Shown piece after piece: positions 1 through 7,962 of a DNA stretch of 64,000 bases; position 1 is the first letter of the stretch, and the number at the start of each line of letters is the position of its first letter. A program made the position numbers and the translations under genes. This stretch comes from an uncultured Alphaproteobacteria bacterium. GTDB taxonomy: Bacteria > Pseudomonadota > Alphaproteobacteria > HIMB59. The notes beneath the pieces were generated by a model. That model made no database searches and was not told where the DNA came from. It saw only the letters and a list, made by a program, of their open reading frames with translations. Location of the stretch: the NCBI GenBank assembly GCA_902546975.1, contig CACCLU010000001.1:1-64000 (forward strand). The letters run 5' to 3'.

Positions 1-129
1 CCTAAAGTGATTGATTCCAAACTATTGTATTTTATTAAGAATAATATTGATTTAATTGATAAAAGCACAAATTATAAAAAGTTTTTGGATTTGAGAAATT
101 TTCACAAAAAAACTATAAGATTAAAATAA
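1..129 (+). CDS. ftsQ: FtsQ C-terminal fragment (cell division), cut by window start
   Basis: An open frame runs from base 1 to a TAA at 127-129 and encodes 42 residues. Its end contains FLDLRNFHKKTIRL, which resembles the closing (I)DLR...R-L element of alphaproteobacterial FtsQ, where a final beta strand is rich in R and hydrophobic residues. The next gene is ftsA, as expected for the ftsQ-ftsA order, and its start codon abuts this stop. FtsQ is a bitopic divisome protein acting in the periplasm. The fragment is short, so the call rests mainly on position. Confidence 0.55.
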   Translation, partial: PKVIDSKLLYFIKNNIDLIDKSTNYKKFLDLRNFHKKTIRLK

Positions 130-879
130 TTGGATAATTATAAAACAATTGTTGAGATTGGATCCTTTTCAATTAAGACAATTATATATTTTGAGCTCGA
201 TAAAGAATTTTCGATTATTGGAACGGGAAAAACTAGATCAAGAGGATATACAGGTGAAGAGATTGAAAATTTCGATGATTTTATCGAGTCAATTAAGAAT
301 TCAATAGTTCAAGCTGAAAAACAAGCAAATTACATTATTAAAGATGCTTACATTCTTGTTACAAATCAAAATGTTCATATTAAGAAAACCCAAAAGGATC
401 TTAATTTAAATGGAGATGTTGTCGAAAAAAATGATTTGAGAAAAATTTCTAAAATTAAAATCGATAAAAATCAAAATTATCATTATAATCTCTATACTTC
501 ACATTATCTTATAGATGATAAATTAATTACTGATAATCCTATTGGTTTAAACTGTAATAAATTATCTATAATCTCTTTGGTTTCAATGATAGACACCAAA
601 TATGTCAATCTTTTAAACAATATATTTCAAAAATTACACATTAAAATTTTAAATTTTTTAGACTCAACTACTTCTTATTATTTTTATTTAAAAAATAAAT
701 CTAAATCTAAAACAAATGTTGTTCTTATAGATTTTGGTTTTAATTATATAAATATTGTTTTTTTTAATTTACCAAGAATATTCATTCTTCTTTTTGTTCC
801 TCTAAAATTAAGTATATGTGATTTTTTTATTTTGTATCCTAAGTCGTCTATAATAGAGAGAACTGCGGTCAAATTTTGA
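130..879 (+). CDS. ftsA: FtsA N-terminal part, truncated at an inverted junction
   Basis: FtsA is the actin-like protein that ties the FtsZ ring to the inner membrane. The frame starts with TTG directly after the ftsQ stop. Residues 1-20 contain the first actin-fold strand (IVEIGSFSIKT, usually DIGS-K), and residues 198-206 contain the second phosphate element (VLIDFGFN, usually D-G-G-T-D). FtsA similarity stops near base 770. The remaining 36 residues are the complement of murC and are not FtsA-like. Normal length is about 400-420 residues, so roughly half is missing. The protein as read here would lack nucleotide-binding lobe 2 and the membrane helix. I take it for a real ftsA front half cut by a chimeric or rearranged junction. 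Confidence 0.75.
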   Translation: MDNYKTIVEIGSFSIKTIIYFELDKEFSIIGTGKTRSRGYTGEEIENFDDFIESIKNSIVQAEKQANYIIKDAYILVTNQNVHIKKTQKDLNLNGDVVEKNDLRKISKIKIDKNQNYHYNLYTSHYLIDDKLITDNPIGLNCNKLSIISLVSMIDTKYVNLLNNIFQKLHIKILNFLDSTTSYYFYLKNKSKSKTNVVLIDFGFNYINIVFFNLPRIFILLFVPLKLSICDFFILYPKSSIIERTAVKF

Positions 880-1724
880 ACATTGTGTTCTCCTAATAGA
901 TTGGTTGATAAATTTTTAAATAAGATTTTTTTACCTATTAAAAAATTAAAATATGACCTTTTATTAGTCAAATTTATCAATTGGTAACTATAATTTGCAT
1001 CCGAATTTGAACCGAACGTTTTTATATTTCCAGAATATTTTTTTAATGGGGATAAAAAATAATCATCGTTATTAATAAAAATTTTAGAGTCTTTTTTACT
1101 TTGTCTATAAATATATTTTTTAATTTTTGATTTAAAATTTGAATATGATTTATAAAAATCTATATGCTCTCTATCGACATTTAAATATAAGAGATATTTT
1201 GGATTTAACTTAAATACTGTTCCATCACTTTCATCTGCTTCAACAACAACGTATTTACTATTAGTAAGGTAGATATTTTGACCAAAATTCTGCATAATTC
1301 CCCCGGAAATCACAGTTGGATTTAGACCTGCACAAACTAATAAATGACCTAAAAAAGATGTTGTTGAAGTTTTTCCATGTGATCCAGATACTACAATTGT
1401 AAATTTATCTCTACAAATAAGCTGGAGAAGTTTAGATCTATTATAGCAAGGTATTTTATTTTTTTTTGCCTCTTTAATTTCAGGATTATTTTTAATTGCA
1501 GTGGAGTAAAATATTACTTCTCTATCTTTAATGTTTGAGATTTTATGGCCAATATAAACAGGTATTTTATTTTTTTCTAAGTTAATAGTATTAGCGTTGT
1601 AAGTAATATCACTACCCGTGATGTCCACATTATTTTTTTTTAAGTAAATAGCTAGAGCACTCATACCAATGCCATTTATACCAATAATATGTACTTTGAT
1701 TGAAGATAGATCTGAAAATTTCAT
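744..1724 (-). CDS. murC: UDP-N-acetylmuramate--L-alanine ligase MurC, C-terminal domain missing
   Basis: MurC adds L-alanine to UDP-MurNAc with ATP in the cytoplasm, the first amino-acid step of peptidoglycan synthesis. Visible are the N-terminal Rossmann element GINGIGMSALA, the Mur ligase P-loop GSHGKTSTTS near residue 115, VVVEADESDGT, LGEHNVQNL and the beginning of the third domain (GTKRRM). The expected next motif (D-D-Y-A-H-H-P) never appears and the frame ends after about 326 residues, against about 460-480 usually. The start is set at 1724, where ATGA overlaps the murG stop. An upstream in-frame start at 1739 is possible but would add only LYYK-type residues. The truncation coincides with the inverted junction near 758-770. 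Confidence 0.88.
   Translation of the reverse strand: MKFSDLSSIKVHIIGINGIGMSALAIYLKKNNVDITGSDITYNANTINLEKNKIPVYIGHKISNIKDREVIFYSTAIKNNPEIKEAKKNKIPCYNRSKLLQLICRDKFTIVVSGSHGKTSTTSFLGHLLVCAGLNPTVISGGIMQNFGQNIYLTNSKYVVVEADESDGTVFKLNPKYLLYLNVDREHIDFYKSYSNFKSKIKKYIYRQSKKDSKIFINNDDYFLSPLKKYSGNIKTFGSNSDANYSYQLINLTNKRSYFNFLIGKKILFKNLSTNLLGEHNVQNLTAVLSIIDDLGYKIKKSHILNFRGTKRRMNILGKLKKTIFI
758..770. other. inverted ftsA/murC junction in a homopolymeric T tract
   Basis: On the + strand the FtsA frame loses its family similarity here, and on the - strand MurC loses its own at the same place. The site lies in a run of eight T followed by AATTT (758-770), which could supply microhomology. In usual division clusters murC and ftsA point the same way, with murB, ddl and ftsQ between them. 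Here they face each other and murB, ddl and most of ftsQ are not between them. This is inferred to be a chimera with inversion and deletion, or a true rearrangement. Confidence 0.7.
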
Positions 1725-2722
1725 CTTGTAATATAACAAATTATTTTTTTGATAGAATGAGGATTAATAAGTGGATTGAAATAAAATTGACTAGTTAATT
1801 TTTTTTTATTTGGAATGTAAAAATTTTTTTGACTAATATCATGGGAGAGAAAATAATCTAAATTAAATTTTTGATGTTGATCTCTTGATATTAAATGAGG
1901 AATAAAATAAACATTATTAGTATAATACAAGATTTCATTTACAGAACCTGAGCCGGATCTTGAAAGTATTATATCGTATTCCTGTGGATTCAAATCATCT
2001 TTAAAGGAAAAGAATTCACAATTATTTTTATCTAAAAGTTCTGAATATTTTTTTTTTAAAACTTTTATTTGAAACTCAGGTATTTGAATAAAGAATTTAA
2101 TGTTTTTTAAATATTCCCTGTTAAAATTTGTTATTTCTTTTAGCATAATATTATTCAAATCTAATGAACCAGCACTGCCACCTATTAGCAAAACATTTAT
2201 AAAGTTATGATCGAGTTTTTCTCTAAATTTATTTTTATTAATAAAAAAATTACCAACAAATATTTCCTTACTACGCATATTGTCTTTTGGAAATGAAATA
2301 AATGCATTTTTAGCAATAAAATAGTTTATCTTATTTGCTAATCCATATATTACATTCTGCTCATGAATATAAATTTTATTAAAACATAAAAGAAAAATAT
2401 TAAATAATTTTGAAATTATCAAAACGGGAGTTGTAATAAAGCCACCAAAACCTATCAAAACTATTCTCCTATTAGATAAAAATACAAAGGATACTTTTAA
2501 TAATAAATTAAGAATAAAAAAAAATCTATTTTTTGATTTTAAAATAATTTTATTTATTTTATTACTTTCAATTTTTCCTAAATATTTTTGTCCTATTTCA
2601 TTTGTAATAAAAAGAATATTATTTGGATCTTTTATAAGACTTAAGTTATTTATATAAGCTAGTGCAGGTAAGATATGACCACCAGAAGATCCTGCTATCA
2701 CGATATATTTAATCTTTTTCAA
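1721..2722 (-). CDS. murG: UDP-GlcNAc:lipid I N-acetylglucosaminyltransferase MurG
   Basis: MurG makes lipid II from lipid I at the inner face of the cytoplasmic membrane. The protein has 333 residues, slightly short of the usual 350-360. The N-terminal glycine loop appears as GSSGGHILPAL (usually GGTGGH), followed by GFGGFITTP, the family signature HEQN near residue 123, the second-domain loop LIGGSAGS and the donor-site stretch SRSGSGSVNEIL with DQHQ downstream. It is followed by murC with a 4-bp overlap and preceded by a small membrane-protein gene whose end it overlaps by 14 bp. No ftsW is seen upstream. Confidence 0.93.
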   Translation of the reverse strand: MKKIKYIVIAGSSGGHILPALAYINNLSLIKDPNNILFITNEIGQKYLGKIESNKINKIILKSKNRFFFILNLLLKVSFVFLSNRRIVLIGFGGFITTPVLIISKLFNIFLLCFNKIYIHEQNVIYGLANKINYFIAKNAFISFPKDNMRSKEIFVGNFFINKNKFREKLDHNFINVLLIGGSAGSLDLNNIMLKEITNFNREYLKNIKFFIQIPEFQIKVLKKKYSELLDKNNCEFFSFKDDLNPQEYDIILSRSGSGSVNEILYYTNNVYFIPHLISRDQHQKFNLDYFLSHDISQKNFYIPNKKKLTSQFYFNPLINPHSIKKIICYITR

Positions 2723-2984
2723 TAACTATTTCTTTCAATACTTTATTTGTTTCAATATCTACAATTTGAAAAATTGCTTTGTTATCTTTAACTAATTTTT
2801 GTTGATATTGATTTTCATTAATCAAATAAACATCATTTAAGCCAATATTTTTATTTATAGTAATTGTTTTATTATTGTTATTACTCATTTTATAGAAAAC
2901 ACCAAAAATAATTGCTATTATCCCTGCAATTATTAATAAGCCTTGAATTATAACTAAACTAATTAGAATTTTTTTTTTTAACAT
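2709..2984 (-). CDS. small single-pass membrane protein, possibly DUF6476-like
   Basis: This 91-residue protein has one strong hydrophobic segment at about residues 6-31 and a short C-terminal part with a beta-like pattern (VYLINENQYQQ, AIFQIVDIETNKVL). It resembles the small alphaproteobacterial DUF6476 proteins, a membrane anchor plus a short beta domain that I recall lying near an rluA/rpoH pair, but I hold that only tentatively. Its start codon is 7 bp from the divergent rluA-type start. It may be co-transcribed with murG and murC. Function unknown. Confidence 0.6.
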   Translation of the reverse strand: MLKKKILISLVIIQGLLIIAGIIAIIFGVFYKMSNNNNKTITINKNIGLNDVYLINENQYQQKLVKDNKAIFQIVDIETNKVLKEIVIEKD

Positions 2985-2991
2985 ATATCCA

Positions 2992-3741
2992 ATGATTAAA
3001 TCTTATAATTACAAAGATTTTAAAATAGAAATATTATACGAGGATAGCTATATAGCAATATTAAATAAACCCTCTGGGCTTTTAACACATAAAAAAAACG
3101 GTTTAGATAATAGCCCTAACTTACAGGAAAGTCTTAATGACCAATTTAAAATAGATGATAACGAGTATTTAAAGGAGGGGATTGTTCATCGTCTTGATAA
3201 AGATACAAGTGGCGTTATAGTTATAACTAAAAATCATAATTCAAAAAATAAATTTAAGGAAATGTTTAAAAATAGAAATATAAAAAAAAATTATCTTGCT
3301 TTTACATATGGTGTGCTTAATCAAAGGCAAGTTGAAATCAACAAAAATATATCTAGGAATAAAATTCAAAGGACAAAGTTTAATGTATCAGACAATCTTG
3401 GAAAACAAGCAATCACAAAAGTTTCTAACATTAAAACTTTTCATGGTTCAATTAGTCTTCTAAATTGTGAAATTATAACTGGTAGAACTCATCAAATTAG
3501 AGTGCATCTTTTGAGTTTGGGACTACCAATTGTTGGTGATAAAGATTATAAGCTAAATAAAGAGGAAAAATTTCGATTAACAAATATGGCTACTAGTCAA
3601 AAAGATTGTATTTTATTATTTCCACGACAAGCATTACACTCCCATAAAATAGAATTTGATCATCCAATTATAGAAAAACATATTAAAATTACTTGTGATT
3701 TACCTGATGACATGAGAGATTTAAAAACAAATTTGCAATGA
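2992..3741 (+). CDS. RluA-family pseudouridine synthase, catalytic domain only
   Basis: Isomerises uridine to pseudouridine in rRNA or tRNA. Residues 12-34 (ILYEDSYIAILNKPSGL) open the catalytic fold, and the HRLDKDTSG motif at 66-74 carries the catalytic aspartate (D69). GRTHQIRVHL near residue 165 is the second family signature. At 249 residues it lacks the N-terminal S4 RNA-binding domain of RluC/RluD and is RluA-like in build, so the target site cannot be assigned. It is followed by rpoH with an ATGA overlap, a common alphaproteobacterial pairing. The start lies 7 bp from the divergent gene, so its promoter must fall inside that neighbour. Confidence 0.92.
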   Translation: MIKSYNYKDFKIEILYEDSYIAILNKPSGLLTHKKNGLDNSPNLQESLNDQFKIDDNEYLKEGIVHRLDKDTSGVIVITKNHNSKNKFKEMFKNRNIKKNYLAFTYGVLNQRQVEINKNISRNKIQRTKFNVSDNLGKQAITKVSNIKTFHGSISLLNCEIITGRTHQIRVHLLSLGLPIVGDKDYKLNKEEKFRLTNMATSQKDCILLFPRQALHSHKIEFDHPIIEKHIKITCDLPDDMRDLKTNLQ

Positions 3742-4640
3742 ATATTGAAAATAAAAATTTACTACCTGTTATTACCTCTGAAAATGACGTTTATCCATAT
3801 TTAAAAAAAATTAATCAGTTTCCTATTTTGACAGATGAAGAAGAAAAAAGGCTTGCATTAGATTGGCTTAAAAATGGCGATACAAAAGCTGCTCAAAAGC
3901 TTGTGACAAGTCATTTAAGACTAGTCGCAAAAATAGCTATGGGCTATAAAGGTTATGGTTTACCGTTATTTGATTTAATTTCTGAGGGTAATTTAGGACT
4001 TATTCAAGCCATAAGGAAATTTGATCCTGAAAAAGGTTTTAGGTTAGCTACTTATGCAATATGGTGGATTAGAGCTTCTATTCAGGAGTATGTCTTACAT
4101 AGTTGGTCTCTTGTTAAAATAGGAACTACTGCAGCCCAAAAAAAACTTTTTTTTAATCTTCGAAGACTTAGGAATCAACTTAAAAAATATGAAGATGGTT
4201 ACCTTACTAATGATCAAATTAAATCTATTTCTAATGATCTTGGAGTAACTGAAGAGGAAGTAAAGCAAATGGAAGGAAGAGTATTTAATCAAGATTTCTC
4301 TTTAAACACCCCCTTAAATGATGAAAATGACTCAGAATGGATTGATCAAGTAGAAGATGAAACAATTGATACTGTATCAAAAGTTGAACAAGGTGATGAA
4401 TTAAAAAAAAGAAAAGCGCTTTATAATCAAGCTGTAAGAAAACTTGAACCAAGAGAAATAGAAATATTAACTGCAAGACGATTAGATGAAGAGCCTAAGA
4501 CATTAGAGGACCTTAGTCAGAAATATTCAATAAGCAGAGAAAGGGTAAGGCAAATAGAGAATAAAGCAATTAAAAAACTTCAAGAAGAAATTAAAATAAT
4601 TTCAGATCAGAAACTTTTAACTAAATCTAAAATTACCTAA
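3738..4640 (+). CDS. rpoH: heat-shock sigma factor RpoH (sigma-32)
   Basis: Directs RNA polymerase to heat-shock promoters. In the 300-residue protein, region 2 shows HLRLVAKIAMGYKGYGLPL and DLISEGNLGLIQAIRKFDPEKG. The RpoH box appears as QKKLFFNLR near residue 134. Region 4 has the helix-turn-helix SISRERVRQIENKAIKKLQ at the end. This RpoH box separates it from RpoD and RpoS. It is translationally coupled to the upstream pseudouridine synthase through ATGA, and its last 8 bp overlap the convergent purA end. Confidence 0.96.
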   Translation: MNIENKNLLPVITSENDVYPYLKKINQFPILTDEEEKRLALDWLKNGDTKAAQKLVTSHLRLVAKIAMGYKGYGLPLFDLISEGNLGLIQAIRKFDPEKGFRLATYAIWWIRASIQEYVLHSWSLVKIGTTAAQKKLFFNLRRLRNQLKKYEDGYLTNDQIKSISNDLGVTEEEVKQMEGRVFNQDFSLNTPLNDENDSEWIDQVEDETIDTVSKVEQGDELKKRKALYNQAVRKLEPREIEILTARRLDEEPKTLEDLSQKYSISRERVRQIENKAIKKLQEEIKIISDQKLLTKSKIT

Positions 4641-5886
4641 TAATTGTTTGATTTCTTTCAGGCCCTAATGAAATAATTTTTATTGGAATACTTAAGTACT
4701 CTTCAATGTATGAAATAAATTTTTTTAGATTTTCAGGTAAGTTTTCAAAATTACTTAAGTCTTTGATTTCGCCCCAACTTGAAAATGACTCAAAGTCATT
4801 ATCGTCTAAAGACAATGACTCCAAAATGACACTATCACTAAAATTTACCTCCTCATATTTTTTTGAATTATAACTCTTACATACCTTGATTTCTGAGAGA
4901 TTATTTAATACATCAGCTTTAGTTATACAAAGTTCATCTACACGATTTATTTCACAGCTATACTTTAAAGATACTAAATCAAGCCAACCACACCTTCTTT
5001 TTCTTTTTGTTACTGTGCCAATTTCAACACCTTTCTCGGCTATATAATCTCCAACATTATCAAATAATTCAGATGGGAATGGCCCATTGCCAACTCTAGT
5101 AGCATAAGCTTTAAATATACCAACAGTTTTATAATCAACCTGCATTGCTGAACCAATAACAATATTTGATGAAACAGTGTTTGATGAAGTTACAAAGGGG
5201 TAAGAGCCATGATCTAAATCAAGAAGTGCCCCTTGAGCACCTTCAAATAATATTTTTTTATTTTTAAATTCTTTTTTGATAAAAGAATTATCAACAATTA
5301 ATTCTTTAACTGATTCATAAAAACTCAATAAGTCTTGGATTGTTTTATCAATATTAATTTTACTTTCATCAAAACTTTCAAGTATTGGGTCATAAAACTT
5401 CTTAATTGTCTCTAATTTTTCTTCAATTATATTTTTAGATTTTAAATCGTATAGTTTAATACTCTTTCTTCCAACTTTATCTTGGTATGCAGGCCCAATG
5501 CCTTTAGAAGTGGTTCCAATTTTTTTTTCGTTTTTTAAAATTAATTCATTAATTTTATCAAGTTGCTTATGATATTCTAAGATAAGAGATATGTTTGAAG
5601 ATAAAAATATCTTAGGACTCTCAATCGTCTTAATAATTTGACCATACTCATTATAAAAATGAATAGGATCAAGAACAACACCTTGACCTAAATAACAAAC
5701 TTTGCCACGAATTATGCCAGATGGGATAAGATTTAATTTATATGTAGTACCATCAACAATAACAGTATGGCCCGCGTTATTACCGCCTTGATATCTTACA
5801 ACCAAATCAAATTCTTCTGATAGATAATCGACTATCTTGCCCTTGCCCTCATCGCCCCATTGAAGTCCTATAACAGCTTTGTTCAT
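4633..5886 (-). CDS. purA: adenylosuccinate synthetase PurA
   Basis: Catalyses IMP + aspartate + GTP to adenylosuccinate, the first committed AMP step. The 417-residue protein begins with the GTP-binding loop GDEGKGK, including the catalytic aspartate near residue 12, followed by NNAGHT with the catalytic histidine near residue 40. GTTSKGIGPAYQDK, FEGAQGALLDLDHGSYPFVTSS and TKRKRRCGWLD are further family blocks. It is slightly short (usually about 430) but complete. Its ATG overlaps the hisZ stop by one base (TAATG), so the two are translationally coupled. Confidence 0.97.
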   Translation of the reverse strand: MNKAVIGLQWGDEGKGKIVDYLSEEFDLVVRYQGGNNAGHTVIVDGTTYKLNLIPSGIIRGKVCYLGQGVVLDPIHFYNEYGQIIKTIESPKIFLSSNISLILEYHKQLDKINELILKNEKKIGTTSKGIGPAYQDKVGRKSIKLYDLKSKNIIEEKLETIKKFYDPILESFDESKINIDKTIQDLLSFYESVKELIVDNSFIKKEFKNKKILFEGAQGALLDLDHGSYPFVTSSNTVSSNIVIGSAMQVDYKTVGIFKAYATRVGNGPFPSELFDNVGDYIAEKGVEIGTVTKRKRRCGWLDLVSLKYSCEINRVDELCITKADVLNNLSEIKVCKSYNSKKYEEVNFSDSVILESLSLDDNDFESFSSWGEIKDLSNFENLPENLKKFISYIEEYLSIPIKIISLGPERNQTIIR

Positions 5887-6593
5887 TAAATTAGTTCAGC
5901 AATGTAATCAACATTGCATGAGAAACCAAAACCCTCAATTTTTTTTTTATTTTTTTTATATTTATAGCCACCACCTTGGGCTAATATTTTTTTTGTGGAA
6001 TTTGAATAAACATAAAAAAAAATATCCTGATGGTAGTCTTGAGAAAAAAAGTCTTTTTCTAAATTTAATTCAAAAGGAGCATCAATTTTTTTTTTAAAAA
6101 TATTGACAAATTTAGATATATTATTTTTATGGCTCATAATGTCTAGAAGGTAACTTTTATTTTTTGATATTTTTGGATCAGTAAAAACATAAGTGTAATT
6201 TGTTTTAATAATTTTTCTTAGAAACTTATCTAAGATCTGTAAAGCCTCTGTGAAAGAGTCATTTTTAGATAAATTAATAATTTCAACACCATGTTGTCTA
6301 AACTGCTTAATATTATCTCTGTTCATTTTATCTTTTTTAAAAACATCTCCCATGTAATATAGAAAGTGTTTAGATTTTGAGTCGTGAGTCAAAATTGTGT
6401 TAATAACCTGACCTGTAATATCTGAACGAAGAGTTACATCTGACAATGACTTTAAAGATTTATTTTCAACTACAGATGTAAAAATTCTTGAAAATTTTCT
6501 GTTAGAACTTACAATTTTAGTAAATAAGTTATCCAAACTTTCATATTTTTTTGCTGTAAGTGAGTATTTTGTGTCAAAAGAATTAACAAGCAT
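5886..6593 (-). CDS. hisZ: HisZ-like ATP phosphoribosyltransferase regulatory subunit (short form)
   Basis: HisZ is a histidyl-tRNA-synthetase paralogue that pairs with the short form of HisG, the first enzyme of histidine synthesis. The sequence keeps the class II synthetase motif 2 pattern (TLRSDITGQVINTI, usually TLRPD-T) and FRQHGVEIIN (usually RQ-GVE). A trace of the GGRYD region remains as QGGGYKYKK. At 235 residues it is much shorter than the usual 350-390 and has no anticodon-binding domain, so it is not HisRS. No hisG lies in the window. Location between glmM and purA agrees with the hisZ-purA pairing common in alphaproteobacteria. Confidence 0.75.
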   Translation of the reverse strand: MLVNSFDTKYSLTAKKYESLDNLFTKIVSSNRKFSRIFTSVVENKSLKSLSDVTLRSDITGQVINTILTHDSKSKHFLYYMGDVFKKDKMNRDNIKQFRQHGVEIINLSKNDSFTEALQILDKFLRKIIKTNYTYVFTDPKISKNKSYLLDIMSHKNNISKFVNIFKKKIDAPFELNLEKDFFSQDYHQDIFFYVYSNSTKKILAQGGGYKYKKNKKKIEGFGFSCNVDYIAELI

Positions 6594-7935
6594 CTGAGAT
6601 TACTTTAATTATTTGTTTTTTTAATTTATTAAGAGTAATTACTTTTATATTTCTTTTATGATATTGCAAGTTCACTCTTAGTAGTGGCTCTGTTCCTGAA
6701 GGACGAATATTGTAATAAATATCTAAATTTTTTAGTAAAAAATTTAATTTCTTATAAATACTCTCTTGATTTAAGTAAAATCTTTCGCGATCTATTTTTT
6801 GATTTATATTCAATTCTTCAAGTAAATCGATACCATTTCTCAATTCTGATAACTTTTTCTTTTCTTTTAATATTAAAGTGAGCAATCTAATGGCTGTTGC
6901 CATACCATCGCCAATTAAAATGTCATCTTTAAATATAAAATGTCCGGATGGTTCGCCTCCAAAAAAATGTTTATTATCTTGAATTTCCTTTAAAATATTT
7001 TTATCACCAACTTTTACTCGTTTTAATTTAAGACCTAATTTTTTTAAGGCTATATCAAGACCATGATTTGCAACTTCGTTAGTGATTAAAACAGAACCTT
7101 TTTTTATTTTTTTTTTATGTAAGTAGTGTTTGGCAAAAATAAAAATTATTTCCTCTCCATTTAATACATTACCTTTTTCATCAATAATAATAACTCTATC
7201 ACCATCTCCATCTAAACAAATTCCGATATCACATCTTTTTTTTTTAACTAAATCTGATGCTTTATAAGGAAATAAAGAGCCACAGTTTTGATTAATATTT
7301 GTACCAGAGGGGTTATTGCCAATAGTGTGTAAGTCTAAACCTAATTCAAACAAAACCTCTGGCGCTACCTTATAGGATGCTCCATTTGCACAATCTAACG
7401 TTACTTTTAATTGGCTATAATTAAGATTTCTATCTGCACTATGTTTAAGTGCTTCGGAATATCTTCCTAATGCATTTTTGAGTCTTATAGCTTTACCATA
7501 ATTTGACTGTTTTATTTTAAAATTATCAAAGTCATAGTTAAAAAATAAATCTTCAATTTTATTTTCCTCCTCTGGTGAAATTTTTAAACCTTGACCGGAA
7601 AAGAATTTTAGTCCGTTATCTCTGTATGGATTATGAGATGCCGTAATCATTACTGAAAAATCTGCTCTCAAGGATTTACCTAAAACTGTAAGAGCCGGTG
7701 TGGGTAAAGGCCCTACCAAAATTACTTCTATTCCCATTGATAAAAAACCCGATGTTAAAGCTGGTTCAAATATATATCCGGATAATCGAGTGTCTTTATT
7801 GATAACGACTCTTGAGATTGAATTTTTCTTTCTCAAAACAAGTGATGAGGCTTTAGCAAGTTTAAGCACGTTTTCAGGTGTCAGAGGATACTTACCTACT
7901 TCGCCTCTGATCCCGTCAGTACCAAATAATCTCAT
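6583..7935 (-). CDS. glmM: phosphoglucosamine mutase GlmM
   Basis: Interconverts glucosamine-6-phosphate and glucosamine-1-phosphate for UDP-GlcNAc synthesis. The 450-residue length is standard. Seen are GTDGIRG at 5-11, the phosphoserine loop TASHNP with S100, the metal-binding DGDGDR at 242-247, the sugar-recognition motif GGEPSGH and the C-terminal phosphate-binding RPSGTEPLLRV. It follows ftsH after a 27-bp gap and overlaps hisZ by 11 bp, matching the usual ftsH-glmM neighbourhood of this tol-linked operon. Confidence 0.97.
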   Translation of the reverse strand: MRLFGTDGIRGEVGKYPLTPENVLKLAKASSLVLRKKNSISRVVINKDTRLSGYIFEPALTSGFLSMGIEVILVGPLPTPALTVLGKSLRADFSVMITASHNPYRDNGLKFFSGQGLKISPEEENKIEDLFFNYDFDNFKIKQSNYGKAIRLKNALGRYSEALKHSADRNLNYSQLKVTLDCANGASYKVAPEVLFELGLDLHTIGNNPSGTNINQNCGSLFPYKASDLVKKKRCDIGICLDGDGDRVIIIDEKGNVLNGEEIIFIFAKHYLHKKKIKKGSVLITNEVANHGLDIALKKLGLKLKRVKVGDKNILKEIQDNKHFFGGEPSGHFIFKDDILIGDGMATAIRLLTLILKEKKKLSELRNGIDLLEELNINQKIDRERFYLNQESIYKKLNFLLKNLDIYYNIRPSGTEPLLRVNLQYHKRNIKVITLNKLKKQIIKVISDAC

Positions 7936-7962
7936 AAGAGGTATTTAATATTGGACTTATCG

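Noticed and set aside
770-879. C-terminal 36 residues of the ftsA frame as a possible natural novel tail
   Set aside because: This stretch is exactly the complement of conserved murC codons, so it is not an evolved FtsA tail.
744-1724. MurC as a naturally short enzyme
   Set aside because: The catalytic third domain with the D-D-Y-A-H-H-P region is wholly absent, which would leave no ligase; truncation at the junction explains it better.
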